From contig NZ_CP135079.1 of assembly GCF_032121415.1 (NCBI RefSeq), positions 3,348,001 to 3,412,000 of the forward strand: a DNA stretch of 64,000 nt, written 5' to 3'. Source of the stretch: Streptomyces parvus (GTDB taxonomy: Bacteria > Actinomycetota > Actinomycetes > Streptomycetales > Streptomycetaceae). Numbering within the stretch: the stretch's first letter is position 1; each line of letters opens with the position of its first letter. Made by a program: the position numbers and the translations under genes. Under the pieces are notes generated by a model. The model saw only the letters and a list, made by a program, of their open reading frames with translations, was not told the origin of the DNA and made no database searches. Of the stretch, positions 51,322 to 60,686 are shown piece after piece.

Positions 51322-51840
51322 ATGTCAGAGCTGACCCTGACGGTCATGCGGCTAGGTTTCCTGGCTGTTCTGTGGCTGTTCGTCATCGTGGCCGTACAGG
51401 TCATCCGCAGCGACCTGTTCGGAACGCGCGTCACGCAGCGCGGCTCACGCCGCACTGCCGCCGACACGCGCCCCCAGCAGGGGCGCCAACAACAACAAGC
51501 GGCGCCGCCCCAGCAGCGCCAGCAGCCGGGCCGGCAGCGCCGCGGGGCGCCGACCAAGCTGGTCGTGTCCGAAGGCTCGCTCACGGGCACCACGGTCGCG
51601 CTCCAGGGCCAGACCATCACCCTGGGCCGGGCCCACGATTCAACGATCGTGCTGGACGACGACTACGCGTCCAGCAGGCATGCCAGGATCTACCCGGACC
51701 GTGACGGCCAGTGGATCGTCGAGGATCTCGGGTCCACCAACGGCACGTATCTGGAACGGACCCGGCTCACCACCCCGACACCAGTTCCGCTGGGCGCGCC
51801 GATCCGTATCGGCAAGACCGTCATCGAGCTGCGGAAGTAG
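51322..51840 (+). CDS. fhaB: FHA-domain membrane protein FhaB (FipA-like)
   Basis: A 172-aa protein: one N-terminal membrane helix (LTVMRLGFLAVLWLFVIVAVQVI), a Gln/Arg-rich linker (45-75) and a C-terminal FHA domain (TLGRAHDSTIVLDDDYASSRHARIY...DLGSTNGTYLERTRL). In actinobacteria it links PknB signalling to division and PbpA. ATG at 51322. Confidence 0.94.
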   Translation: MSELTLTVMRLGFLAVLWLFVIVAVQVIRSDLFGTRVTQRGSRRTAADTRPQQGRQQQQAAPPQQRQQPGRQRRGAPTKLVVSEGSLTGTTVALQGQTITLGRAHDSTIVLDDDYASSRHARIYPDRDGQWIVEDLGSTNGTYLERTRLTTPTPVPLGAPIRIGKTVIELRK

Positions 51841-51969
51841 TACGACAATGAGCGAGCGGAGCGAGCGAGCCGCGGCGGTCCCGACGGCGGACGCTGCCCG
51901 GTTCCCGACCGGAGGGTGGGCAGTGTGGCTCGAGACAGGCTGTACCCCGAGCCGACGGGCGAGGTGCGC

Positions 51970-53469
51970 ATGAGTCTGTCGCTGCGCTTCGCCGCCGGGT
52001 CGCACAAGGGCATGATCCGGGAGGGCAACGAGGACTCCGGTTACGCCGGTCCCCGGCTGCTCGCCATCGCCGACGGCATGGGCGGTCAGGCGGCCGGTGA
52101 GGTCGCCAGCTCCGAGGTGATCTCCACGCTCGTCCCGCTCGACGACGACGTACCGGGGTCCGACCTCCTGACCTCGCTCGGCTCGGCCGTGCAGCAGGCG
52201 AACGACCAGCTGCGCGTCATGGTCGAGGAGGACCCCCAGCTGGAGGGCATGGGCACCACGCTCACCGCCCTGCTCTGGACCGGTCAGCGCCTCGGCCTGG
52301 TGCACGTCGGCGACTCCCGCGCCTATCTGCTGCGCGACGGCGTCCTGACGCAGATCACCCAGGACCACACCTGGGTGCAGCGCCTCGTCGACGAGGGCCG
52401 GATCACCGAGGAAGAGGCCACCACCCACCCGCAGCGCTCCCTGCTGATGCGGGCGCTGGGCAGCGGCGATCACGTCGAGCCGGACCTCTCCATCCGCGAG
52501 GTCCGGGCCGGCGACCGCTATCTGATCTGCTCGGACGGCCTCTCCGGCGTGGTCTCCCACCAGACGATGGAAGAGACCCTCGCCAGCTACCAGGGCCCGC
52601 AGGAGACCATCCAGGAGCTGATCCAGCTCGCCCTGCGCGGCGGCGGCCCCGACAACATCACCTGCATCGTCGCCGACGTCCTGGACGTCGACAACAACGA
52701 CACCCTGGCCGGGCAGCTCAACGACACCCCGGTCGTCGTCGGCGCGGTCGCGGAGAACCAGGCCCAGCTGGGCGACGGCGGGGCCATGCAGACGCCCGCC
52801 GGACGCGCGGCGGGCCTCGGCCGCCCCGTGCCCCCGCCCTCCGGCGGCTTCGGCCCGCCCGGCAGCGGTGACCCCGGCTACGGCGGCATGCCGGACGGCT
52901 CCTACGACTCCTATACGGACGACGACTTCGTCAAACCGCGCGGCGGCCGTAAATGGCTGAAGCGTTCCGTCTACATCGTGCTGGCGCTGGCCGTGATCGG
53001 CGGCGGTCTGTACGGCGGCTACCGCTGGACGCAGACGCAGTACTACGTCGGCGCGAAGGACGAGAACGTCGCGCTGTTCCAGGGCATCAGCCAGGACCTC
53101 GCCTGGGTCTCGCTCTCGAAGGTCTCGAAGAACCACCCCGAGATCGAGCTCAAGTACCTGCCGCCGTACCAGCGCAAGCAGGTCGAGTCGACGATCGCCG
53201 AGGGCAACATCACCGACGCCCGCGAGAAGATCGCCGAGCTGGCCGCCCAGGCCTCCGCCTGCAAGAAGGACGCGCAGCGCCGCGCGGCCGAAGCCGAGAA
53301 CCGGGCCCGTACGGGCGAGGGCGAGGCCGGCGGCACCGCCGGAGCCCCCGCCACCAGGACTTCCGCCACGTCCTCCGCCAAGGGGACCAAGCCGACCACC
53401 GCTCCCACTCCCGGCCCCAGCCTCTCGGAGGAAGAGAAGAAGCTGGTCCCGCAGTGCGGTAAGCAGTAA
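51970..53469 (+). CDS. pstP: Membrane PP2C Ser/Thr phosphatase PstP
   Basis: A 499-aa metal-dependent phosphatase that reverses PknB-type phosphorylation. The PP2C domain (1-240) has GxxREGNEDS with D22, IADGMGG with D35, HVGDSRAYLLRDG, and the metal Asp residues in SDGLSG and GGPDNIT. A linker, a membrane helix (RSVYIVLALAVIGGGLYGGY, about 335-355) and an external domain follow. The start is uncertain: ATG 51970 is after GCGAGG; in-frame GTGs lie at 51916 and 51925. It is 129 bp after fhaB. Confidence 0.93.
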   Translation: MSLSLRFAAGSHKGMIREGNEDSGYAGPRLLAIADGMGGQAAGEVASSEVISTLVPLDDDVPGSDLLTSLGSAVQQANDQLRVMVEEDPQLEGMGTTLTALLWTGQRLGLVHVGDSRAYLLRDGVLTQITQDHTWVQRLVDEGRITEEEATTHPQRSLLMRALGSGDHVEPDLSIREVRAGDRYLICSDGLSGVVSHQTMEETLASYQGPQETIQELIQLALRGGGPDNITCIVADVLDVDNNDTLAGQLNDTPVVVGAVAENQAQLGDGGAMQTPAGRAAGLGRPVPPPSGGFGPPGSGDPGYGGMPDGSYDSYTDDDFVKPRGGRKWLKRSVYIVLALAVIGGGLYGGYRWTQTQYYVGAKDENVALFQGISQDLAWVSLSKVSKNHPEIELKYLPPYQRKQVESTIAEGNITDAREKIAELAAQASACKKDAQRRAAEAENRARTGEGEAGGTAGAPATRTSATSSAKGTKPTTAPTPGPSLSEEEKKLVPQCGKQ

Positions 53470-53491
53470 GCCGTAGGGGGCCTTCAGCACC

Positions 53492-54892
53492 ATGAGCGTT
53501 GTCACCAACACGACCACCATCGGCGCGATCGACGCACCGAGCCGCCGCAACACCGAGCTGGTACTCGTCGTCTTCGCCGTCGCCATCTCGGTGTTCGCCT
53601 ACGCCAACGTGGGCCTCGCCCTCAACGGCGAACTGCCCTCGGGAATGCTCGGCTACGGGGCGGGGCTCGCCCTGCTCGGCGGGGTCGCCCACCTCGTGGT
53701 GCGCAGGTTCGCCAAGTACGCCGACCCGCTGCTGCTGCCCCTGGCCACCCTGCTCAACGGCCTGGGCCTGGCGCTGATCTGGCGCCTGGACCAGTCAGAA
53801 CGCTTCCAGGCCCTGAGCACCTTCGCCCCGGCCGCCTCGAAGCAACTGCTGTTCTCCGCCATCGGCGTGGGCACGCTGGTCGCGGTCCTGGCCATCCTGA
53901 AGGACCACCGCATCCTGCAGCGCTACACGTACATCTCCATGGTCGTGGCGCTGTTCCTGCTGATCCTGCCGATGTTCTTCCCCGCCGTGAACGGCGCCAA
54001 GATCTGGATCAAGATCCCGGGCTTCGGTACGCTCCAGCCCGGCGAGTTCGCCAAGATCATCATCACCGTGTTCTTCTCGGGTTACCTGATGGTCAAGCGG
54101 GACGCGCTGGCCCTGGCCAGCCGCCGCTTCATGGGCCTGTACCTGCCCCGCGGACGGGACCTCGGCCCGATCCTCGCCATCTGGGCGATGTCGATCCTGA
54201 TCCTCGTCTTCGAGACCGACCTCGGCACCTCGCTGCTCTTCTTCGGCATGTTCGTCGTCATGCTCTACGTGGCGACCGAGCGCACCAGCTGGATCGTCTT
54301 CGGTCTGCTGATGTCGGCAGTCGGCGCGGTCAGCGTCGCCACGTTCGAACCGCACGTCCAGCAGCGCGTCACCGCCTGGCTCGACCCCTTCGCGGGCTGG
54401 GGCGAGGTGGCCGCGAGCGAGCAGATGGCGAAGTCCCTGATGGCCTTCGGCTCCGGAGGCACGCTGGGCACCGGACTCGGGCAGGGCAATTCCGACCTGA
54501 TCGGCTTCGCCGCCAACTCCGACTTCATCCTCGCCACGGTCGGCGAAGAGCTCGGGCTCGCCGGGATGATGGCCGTGCTTCTCGTCTACGGCCTGATCGT
54601 CGAGCGGGGCGTACGCACCGCCCTGGCGGCCCGTGACCCGTTCGGCAAGCTGCTCGCGATCGGCCTCTCCGGCTCGTTCGCCATCCAGGTGTTCGTCGTC
54701 GCCGGCGGCGTGATGGGCCTCATCCCGCTCACCGGTATGACGATGCCATTCCTGGCCGCAGGCGGTTCCTCGGTGCTCGCCAACTGGGCCCTGATCGCCA
54801 TTCTGATCAGAATCAGCGATACCGCCCGCCGCCCGGCTCCGGCCCCCTCACCGTCGACCGACGCCGAAATGACCCAGGTGGTCCGACCGTGA
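53492..54892 (+). CDS. rodA: FtsW/RodA/SpoVE-family SEDS glycosyltransferase
   Basis: A 466-aa SEDS protein with 10 or more membrane helices that polymerises lipid II. Conserved parts: FFPAVNGAKIWIKIPGFGTLQPGEFAKI, VFETDLGTSLLFFGMFVVMLYVATER, and GLTGMTMPFLAAGGSS near the C-terminus. The adjacent PbpA partner and kinase mark it as the RodA-type copy of this cluster. ATG at 53492, 22 bp after pstP; coupled to pbpA by GTGA. Confidence 0.93.
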   Translation: MSVVTNTTTIGAIDAPSRRNTELVLVVFAVAISVFAYANVGLALNGELPSGMLGYGAGLALLGGVAHLVVRRFAKYADPLLLPLATLLNGLGLALIWRLDQSERFQALSTFAPAASKQLLFSAIGVGTLVAVLAILKDHRILQRYTYISMVVALFLLILPMFFPAVNGAKIWIKIPGFGTLQPGEFAKIIITVFFSGYLMVKRDALALASRRFMGLYLPRGRDLGPILAIWAMSILILVFETDLGTSLLFFGMFVVMLYVATERTSWIVFGLLMSAVGAVSVATFEPHVQQRVTAWLDPFAGWGEVAASEQMAKSLMAFGSGGTLGTGLGQGNSDLIGFAANSDFILATVGEELGLAGMMAVLLVYGLIVERGVRTALAARDPFGKLLAIGLSGSFAIQVFVVAGGVMGLIPLTGMTMPFLAAGGSSVLANWALIAILIRISDTARRPAPAPSPSTDAEMTQVVRP

Positions 54893-56346
54893 ACAAGCCG
54901 CTGCGCCGGATCGCCGTCTTCTGCGGAATCCTCGTCCTCGCGCTCCTCATCCGGGACAACTGGCTCCAGTACGTCCGTGCCGACGAACTCAACAGCCACA
55001 AGTACAACCGCCGCGTCGAGATCGAGCGGTACGCCCACGAGCGCGGCGACATCATCGTCGACGGCAAGGCGATCACCGGCTCCGTCGAGACCGAGGACAG
55101 CGACTTCAAGTACAAGCGGGTCTGGAAGAACGGCCCCCTGTGGGCCCCGGTGACCGGCTATTCGTCCCAGGCCTTCGACTCCTCGCAGCTGGAGAACCTG
55201 GAGGACGGCATCCTCACCGGCAACGACGACCAGCTGTTCTTCGACCGGACGCTGTCGATGTTCACCGGCGAGAAGAAGCGCGGCGGCAACATCGTCACGA
55301 CGCTGAACGGCGCCGCCCAGAAGGCCGCCTTCAAGGGGCTCGGCGAGAAGAAGGGCGCGGTGGTCGCCCTCGATCCCAAGAGCGGTGCCATCCTCGCCCT
55401 CGCGAGCACCCCGTCCTACGACCCCTCGGTCTTCGCCGGGAACTCCATGGAGGACTCGGACAACCGGCAGAAGCTCCTGAAGGACAAGGACAAGCCGATG
55501 CTCAACCGGGCCTTGCGCGAGACCTACCCCCCGGGCTCCACCTTCAAGGTCGTCACCGCCGCCGCCGCCCTGGAGAACGGGCTGTACGACGACATCGACG
55601 CCAAAACGGACTCGCCACTGCCCTGGACGCTTCCGCAGTCCACCACGGAGCTCAAGAACGAGGGCAGCATCCCCTGCAAGGACGCCTCGCTGCGGGAGGC
55701 CCTGCGCTGGTCGTGCAACACCGTCTTCGGGAAGATGAGCGACGACCTCGGCAACCGGAAGATGATCGAGCAGACGGACAAGTTCGGCTTCAACAAGGAA
55801 GTCTTCACGCCCGTCCGCGCCGACGCGAGCATCTACCCCGAGGACAACAAGCCGCAGAACGCCATGGCCGGCATCGGTCAGGCATCGAACCGGACCACCC
55901 CGCTCCAGATGGCCATGGTGGCCTCCGCGATCGCCAACGACGGCAAGCTGATGCAGCCGTACATGGTCGCCGAGCGCCAGGCGCCCAACCTCGACCCGGT
56001 CTACACCCACGAGCCCGAGGAACTCAGCCGCGCGCTCTCCGGTGAGAACGCCCAGAAGGTCCAGCAGATGATGGAGACCGTGGTCAAGGACGGCACGGGA
56101 ACCAACGCGCAGATCCCCGGCGTCACAGTGGGCGGCAAGACCGGTACCGCCCAGCACGGTCTGAACAACAGCGAGAAGCCGTACGCCTGGTTCATCTCGT
56201 ACGCGAAGACCGACAACGGCTCCCCGGTCGCCGTCGCCGTCGTGGTCGAGGACGGCAACGCCAACCGGGACGACATCTCCGGTGGCGGCCTGGCCGCCCC
56301 CATCGCGCGCGACGTGATGAAGGCGGTCATCGACAGCAAGAAGTGA
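54889..56346 (+). CDS. pbpA: Class B penicillin-binding protein PbpA
   Basis: A 485-aa DD-transpeptidase with one N-terminal membrane helix (IAVFCGILVLALLI). Motifs: S217-TFK220, S275-CN277, K417-TGT420. The N-terminal region (ADELNSHKYNRRVEIERYAHERGDII) is the pedestal domain. It crosslinks the glycan made by the SEDS partner. GTG start overlapping the rodA stop by 4 bp. Confidence 0.95.
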   Translation: MNKPLRRIAVFCGILVLALLIRDNWLQYVRADELNSHKYNRRVEIERYAHERGDIIVDGKAITGSVETEDSDFKYKRVWKNGPLWAPVTGYSSQAFDSSQLENLEDGILTGNDDQLFFDRTLSMFTGEKKRGGNIVTTLNGAAQKAAFKGLGEKKGAVVALDPKSGAILALASTPSYDPSVFAGNSMEDSDNRQKLLKDKDKPMLNRALRETYPPGSTFKVVTAAAALENGLYDDIDAKTDSPLPWTLPQSTTELKNEGSIPCKDASLREALRWSCNTVFGKMSDDLGNRKMIEQTDKFGFNKEVFTPVRADASIYPEDNKPQNAMAGIGQASNRTTPLQMAMVASAIANDGKLMQPYMVAERQAPNLDPVYTHEPEELSRALSGENAQKVQQMMETVVKDGTGTNAQIPGVTVGGKTGTAQHGLNNSEKPYAWFISYAKTDNGSPVAVAVVVEDGNANRDDISGGGLAAPIARDVMKAVIDSKK

Positions 56347-56517
56347 GACCCGCCACGGCTGCCGCCCGTCATACCGGACATCGCATACCGGTCGGATATC
56401 GGCTGACGGGTGCGGGCTGATCACGTAACCCGTGCCCGGTAGCGTATGCGCGAACAGCGCACCGCCGCGGACCACACACGGGTGCGGTCGGGACTGACGG
56501 AGAGGGCTGGAACAGTT

Positions 56518-58512
56518 ATGGAAGAGCCGCGTCGCCTCGGCGGCCGGTACGAGCTGGGCTCGGTGCTCGGCCGTGGTGGCATGGCCGAGGTCTACCTCGC
56601 CCACGACACCCGGCTCGGCCGCACCGTAGCTGTGAAGACGCTCCGGGCCGATCTGGCCCGTGACCCGTCGTTCCAGGCCCGGTTCCGCCGAGAGGCCCAG
56701 TCGGCCGCCTCGCTCAACCACCCCGCGATCGTCGCCGTGTACGACACCGGCGAGGACTACGTCGACGGGGTCTCCATCCCGTACATCGTGATGGAGTACG
56801 TCGACGGATCGACGCTGCGGGAACTGCTGCACTCCGGCCGCAGACTGCTCCCCGAGCGCACGCTGGAGATGACCGTCGGCATTCTGCAGGCCCTGGAGTA
56901 CTCGCACCGCGCCCAGATCGTCCACCGCGACATCAAGCCGGCGAACGTCATGCTGACGCGCACCGGTCAGGTCAAGGTGATGGACTTCGGCATCGCCCGC
57001 GCCATGGGCGACTCCGGAATGACGATGACGCAGACCGCCGCGGTCATCGGCACCGCCCAGTACCTCTCCCCGGAGCAGGCCAAGGGCGAGCAGGTCGACG
57101 CACGCTCCGACCTGTACTCCACCGGCTGTCTGCTCTACGAGCTGCTCGCCGTGCGGCCCCCGTTCGTCGGGGACTCGCCCGTCGCGGTGGCCTACCAGCA
57201 CGTCCGCGAGGAGCCGCAGCCGCCGAGCACCTTCGACCCCGAGATCACGCCCGAGATGGACGCGATCGTGCTGAAGGCGCTCACCAAGGACCCGGACTAC
57301 CGCTACCAGTCCGCCGACGAGATGCGCGCCGACATCGAGGCATGCCTCGACGGCCAGCCGGTCGCGGCCACGGCGGCGATGGGCGCCGCGGGGTACGGGG
57401 GCTACGACGGCTACAACCCCGACCAGCCCACCACCGCCCTGCGCCCGGCCGACCCGAACAACGCGCAGACCTCGATGCTGCCGCCGGTCAACCCGGACGA
57501 CGGCGGCTACGGCTACGACGACCGCCAGGGCCGCCGGCGCCAGCAGAAGAAGAGCAACACCTCGACGATCCTGCTGGTCGTCGCGGGCATCCTGGTCCTG
57601 GTCGGCGCGATCCTGATCGGCCGGGTGATCTTCTCCGAGAACGGGGGCGACAACCAGGTCAAGGCCCCGAACCTGGTGGGCTCCACGCTCGAGGAAGCGC
57701 AGACGCTCGCGTCCAGATCCGGCGTCACCGTCGCAAAGGGCGCCGAAGAGCCGTGCGAGCAGCAGGAGAAGGGCCAGATCTGCTCCCAGGACCCGTCGCC
57801 CGACGCGATGATGGACAAGGACGGCACCGTCACGGTCGTCGTCTCGTCCGGAGCGCCGCAGGTCGAGGTCCCCAACGTCCTGGAGAAGTCCGAGGACGGC
57901 GCCCGCGAGGTTCTCGAAGGAGACGGCTTCACAGTCAACGTCACCACGGAAGAGTCCGAGAAGCCCGAGGGGACGGTGATCAAGCAGGACCCCAAGGGCG
58001 GCGCGAAGGCCAACGAGGAGTCCGAGGTCACCATCACCCTGGCCGTCCAGGCCACGCTCGACCTGCCCGACATGCGGACCCGCACGTTCGAGGCAGCGGA
58101 GCAGCAGCTGCGCGGCATCGGGTTCACCAACGTCTCGCGGACCGACGTGGAGTCGGACAAGCCGGCCGGCGAGGTGATCGAGCAGACCCCCACGGGCCCG
58201 AGCAAGCAGGGCAAGGACGTGCAGATCGTCCTCAAGGTCTCCAAGGGCCCGGCCCAGCCGGAGCAGGTCCAGATCCCCGGTGACCTCGGCGGCAAGTCGT
58301 ACCAGGACGCGAAGGCCCAGCTCGAAGGACTCGGGTTCGTGGTCCAGCTCGCCCCGAACTCGGTCGACAAGCCGAACGCCCGGGTGATCACCAGCAGCCC
58401 GGCGCCGACCACCCAGGCGGACAAGGGCAGCACCGTCGTCCTCGTGACCATCGAGGGCGGCGGGAACGGCGGCAACGGCGGGGGCTTCATCGGAGGCCTG
58501 GGCGACGACTGA
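56518..58512 (+). CDS. pknB: Ser/Thr protein kinase PknB with four PASTA domains
   Basis: A 664-aa transmembrane kinase. Catalytic domain 10-275: GRGGMAEV, K40, HRD 136-138, DFG 156-158, the same numbering as mycobacterial PknB. A juxtamembrane linker, one helix (STILLVVAGILVLVGAILIG) and four PASTA repeats (beginning VKAPNLVG, VEVPNVLE, LDLPDMRT and IPGDLGGK) that bind lipid II or muropeptides outside. ATG at 56518 chosen. Last gene of the cluster; it phosphorylates proteins read by FhaA and FhaB. Confidence 0.95.
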   Translation: MEEPRRLGGRYELGSVLGRGGMAEVYLAHDTRLGRTVAVKTLRADLARDPSFQARFRREAQSAASLNHPAIVAVYDTGEDYVDGVSIPYIVMEYVDGSTLRELLHSGRRLLPERTLEMTVGILQALEYSHRAQIVHRDIKPANVMLTRTGQVKVMDFGIARAMGDSGMTMTQTAAVIGTAQYLSPEQAKGEQVDARSDLYSTGCLLYELLAVRPPFVGDSPVAVAYQHVREEPQPPSTFDPEITPEMDAIVLKALTKDPDYRYQSADEMRADIEACLDGQPVAATAAMGAAGYGGYDGYNPDQPTTALRPADPNNAQTSMLPPVNPDDGGYGYDDRQGRRRQQKKSNTSTILLVVAGILVLVGAILIGRVIFSENGGDNQVKAPNLVGSTLEEAQTLASRSGVTVAKGAEEPCEQQEKGQICSQDPSPDAMMDKDGTVTVVVSSGAPQVEVPNVLEKSEDGAREVLEGDGFTVNVTTEESEKPEGTVIKQDPKGGAKANEESEVTITLAVQATLDLPDMRTRTFEAAEQQLRGIGFTNVSRTDVESDKPAGEVIEQTPTGPSKQGKDVQIVLKVSKGPAQPEQVQIPGDLGGKSYQDAKAQLEGLGFVVQLAPNSVDKPNARVITSSPAPTTQADKGSTVVLVTIEGGGNGGNGGGFIGGLGDD

Positions 58513-58531
58513 ACCACGCCCACCGCACCCG

Positions 58532-58582
58532 ACACGGGAAGGGCCCCGGTCACCATCCTGGTGACCGGGGCCCTTCCCGTGT
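58532..58582. terminator. Strong bidirectional terminator
   Basis: A perfect 23-bp inverted repeat (58532-58554 with 58560-58582) and 5-nt loop between the convergent pknB and sortase genes. It is the longest hairpin in the window. Confidence 0.92.
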
Positions 58583-58603
58583 GCGGGGAGTCCCGGCGAG
58601 GGC

Positions 58604-59332
58604 TCAGCGCAGCTCGGCCGGCTTCGTCCGGTCCTTGTCGACCTTCTCCGTACGCTCCAGCTCGCCCCAGACGATGTACCGGTACTTCGAGGTGTAGACC
58701 GGGGTGCAGGTCGTCAGCGTGATGTAGCGGCCGGGCTTTTTGACGCCCGACTCCTCCGGGACCGGCTGGATCACGTCGACGTTGAACTTCGAGGTCTCGG
58801 GGAGCGTCTTGTAGACCTTGTAGACGTACCAGGTGTCCTTGGTCTCGAAGACGACCGGATCACCGTTCTTCAGCTTGTGGATGTTGTGGAACTTCGCACC
58901 GTGCCCGTCGCGGTGCGCGGCCAGCGTGAAGTTGCCCTCGTCGTCCCACGGGAGGGCCGACTCCACGGGGTCGGTGTAGTAGCCCGCGATGCCGTTGTTG
59001 AGGGTCTTGGGGTCGGTGCCCTTCTTGACCAGCACCTCGCCGTTCTTCATGGCGGGCACGTGCAGGAAGCCGATGCCGTCCCTGGTGTCCAGGGCGCCCG
59101 GGCCGCCCGCCCACTTGCTGCGGACCGTGTCGCCCTGCCGTCCGGCCTCGCGGTCGGCGAGCACGTTGGTCCACCACAAGGAGTAGACGACGAACAGCGC
59201 GAGCACCAGGCCCGCGGTGATGAGCAGTTCGCCGAAGACGCCGACGGCCGTCGCCACGGGGTGGCGGCGGCGTACCGGGGGCAGGGACGCCGACGTGTCG
59301 GTCCGCTCGTCGTGCTCGGTCCTCGCTGCCAC
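58604..59332 (-). CDS. srtE2: Class E sortase (SrtE2-like)
   Basis: A 242-aa membrane-anchored transpeptidase. One N-terminal helix (AVGVFGELLITAGLVLALFVVYSLWWTNV), then the sortase barrel with H140 (LAAHRDG), C209 (LTTCTP) and R218 (KYRYIVWG). Class E sortases of Streptomyces fix LAXTG-tagged chaplins to the wall for aerial growth. GTG start at 59332. It is 25 bp after the second sortase gene. Confidence 0.93.
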   Translation of the reverse strand: MAARTEHDERTDTSASLPPVRRRHPVATAVGVFGELLITAGLVLALFVVYSLWWTNVLADREAGRQGDTVRSKWAGGPGALDTRDGIGFLHVPAMKNGEVLVKKGTDPKTLNNGIAGYYTDPVESALPWDDEGNFTLAAHRDGHGAKFHNIHKLKNGDPVVFETKDTWYVYKVYKTLPETSKFNVDVIQPVPEESGVKKPGRYITLTTCTPVYTSKYRYIVWGELERTEKVDKDRTKPAELR

Positions 59333-59357
59333 CGCACCGTCCCTGTCGTGAGGATGT

Positions 59358-60686
59358 TCAGCCGACGAGCGCGTCGGGCTTTCCCTCGCTGCGTGGCCGT
59401 TCGTCGACCATCTTGCCCCAGACGATCAGGCGGTAGGTACTCGTGAATTCCGGCGTACAGGTCGTCAGCGTGAGGTATCTGCCCGGCTTCGTGAACCCGG
59501 AACCGACCGGGATCGGCTCGATCACCGAGATGTTGGACGGCGAGGTCTGCGGGAGGATGCCGGCCATCTCGTACGTGTAGTACGCGTCCCGGGTCTCGAC
59601 CACGATCGGGTCGCCGGGGTTCAGCTTGTTGATGTAGCGGAACGGTTCGCCATGGGTGTTGCGGTGACCGGCCACGGAGAAGTTGCCCTGCTTGTCGGAG
59701 GGCATCGCCGTCTTGAGCTTGCCCTCGCCGTAGTGGCCGATCATCCCCCGGTCGAGGACCTTCTCCTTGTCGATGCCCTCGGCGATCGGGGCGACCACGT
59801 CCAGCTTGGGGATGTGCATGATCGCGAAGCCCTCGCCGGGCGCGAACACCCCTGGTCTGCGGTCGCCGTTGGCCCATTCGTCCTGGATCCGGTTCGTCTC
59901 CTTGCCCGCGATCTGGTCGGCCCGGACGTTGGTCCACCACAGTTGGTAGGTGACGAACAGCAGCATCAGGACGCCCAGCGAGATGAACACCTCGCCGACC
60001 GCCCGGCTGGCGATGACCGCCGGGCTGTCCTTCGCCGCCCGAGCGGCGCGCCGGGCCTCCACCCGGGACATCGGCGCGGCGGCCGGGGCGGCCTTCTGCT
60101 GCGGGGACGCCCCCGGGCGCCGACGTCCGCGCCCCTTGGCCGCCCGCCGCCGCTCGGCCCGCCCGCCGGGGGCCGGGGCGGGGCCGAGCTCCGTCTCCGC
60201 GGGTATGCGGGCGAGCACTTCGGTGCGCGGCTCGGCGTGAAGGCCCGGCGGGTCCGGGACCGGGGCCGGGGCCGGTTCCTCGGCCGGAGCCACCGAGGGC
60301 ACCGGGTCCGCCGGGGCCATGCGCGCAGACGGCTCCTGGGGCCCGTACCAGTCACGTTGGTACCCGGCGGGGTCATACCACTCGTTCGGGGTTCCCTGGG
60401 GCTGCTGAGGCCCTTGAGAGGGCGCTTGGTGAAGCTCTCGGGGGGCCGCGTACCCCGCCTCGTACGAGGACTGCGCCGCGGACTGCACCGCGTGCGGCGC
60501 CTCGGGTTCCGCCGCCGGGACGGTGTCCGACCGGAACCACGGCGACGTGTGCCCGCCGGGCAGCGGATCGTTGAGCGGATCCGCGAGGCCCTCCACCGCC
60601 GCCACGAACGCGCCGTCGGTCCCGTACGCCCCGTGCGCGTCGGGGCCTTCCGGTCCGGCGGCGTGCCCGGGGCGGCCTGCGGTCAC
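59358..60686 (-). CDS. srtE1: Class E sortase with long cytoplasmic extension (SrtE1-like)
   Basis: A 442-aa sortase. About 210 N-terminal residues are Pro/Ala/Gln-rich with Tyr/Trp motifs (WYDPAGYQRDWYGPQ) and a basic patch, before the helix (AVGEVFISLGVLMLLFVTYQLWWTNV) and the catalytic domain with His in VAGHRNTHGEPF, Cys in LTTCTPEF and Arg in TYRLIVWG. GTG start at 60686 overlaps the pabA stop by 4 bp; the frame stays open upstream into pabA but is not the gene. Confidence 0.9.
   Translation of the reverse strand: MTAGRPGHAAGPEGPDAHGAYGTDGAFVAAVEGLADPLNDPLPGGHTSPWFRSDTVPAAEPEAPHAVQSAAQSSYEAGYAAPRELHQAPSQGPQQPQGTPNEWYDPAGYQRDWYGPQEPSARMAPADPVPSVAPAEEPAPAPVPDPPGLHAEPRTEVLARIPAETELGPAPAPGGRAERRRAAKGRGRRRPGASPQQKAAPAAAPMSRVEARRAARAAKDSPAVIASRAVGEVFISLGVLMLLFVTYQLWWTNVRADQIAGKETNRIQDEWANGDRRPGVFAPGEGFAIMHIPKLDVVAPIAEGIDKEKVLDRGMIGHYGEGKLKTAMPSDKQGNFSVAGHRNTHGEPFRYINKLNPGDPIVVETRDAYYTYEMAGILPQTSPSNISVIEPIPVGSGFTKPGRYLTLTTCTPEFTSTYRLIVWGKMVDERPRSEGKPDALVG

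Noticed and set aside
51640..53586. 648-codon minus-strand frame opposite pstP
   Set aside because: Same reason: antisense frame of a gene with intact PP2C motifs.
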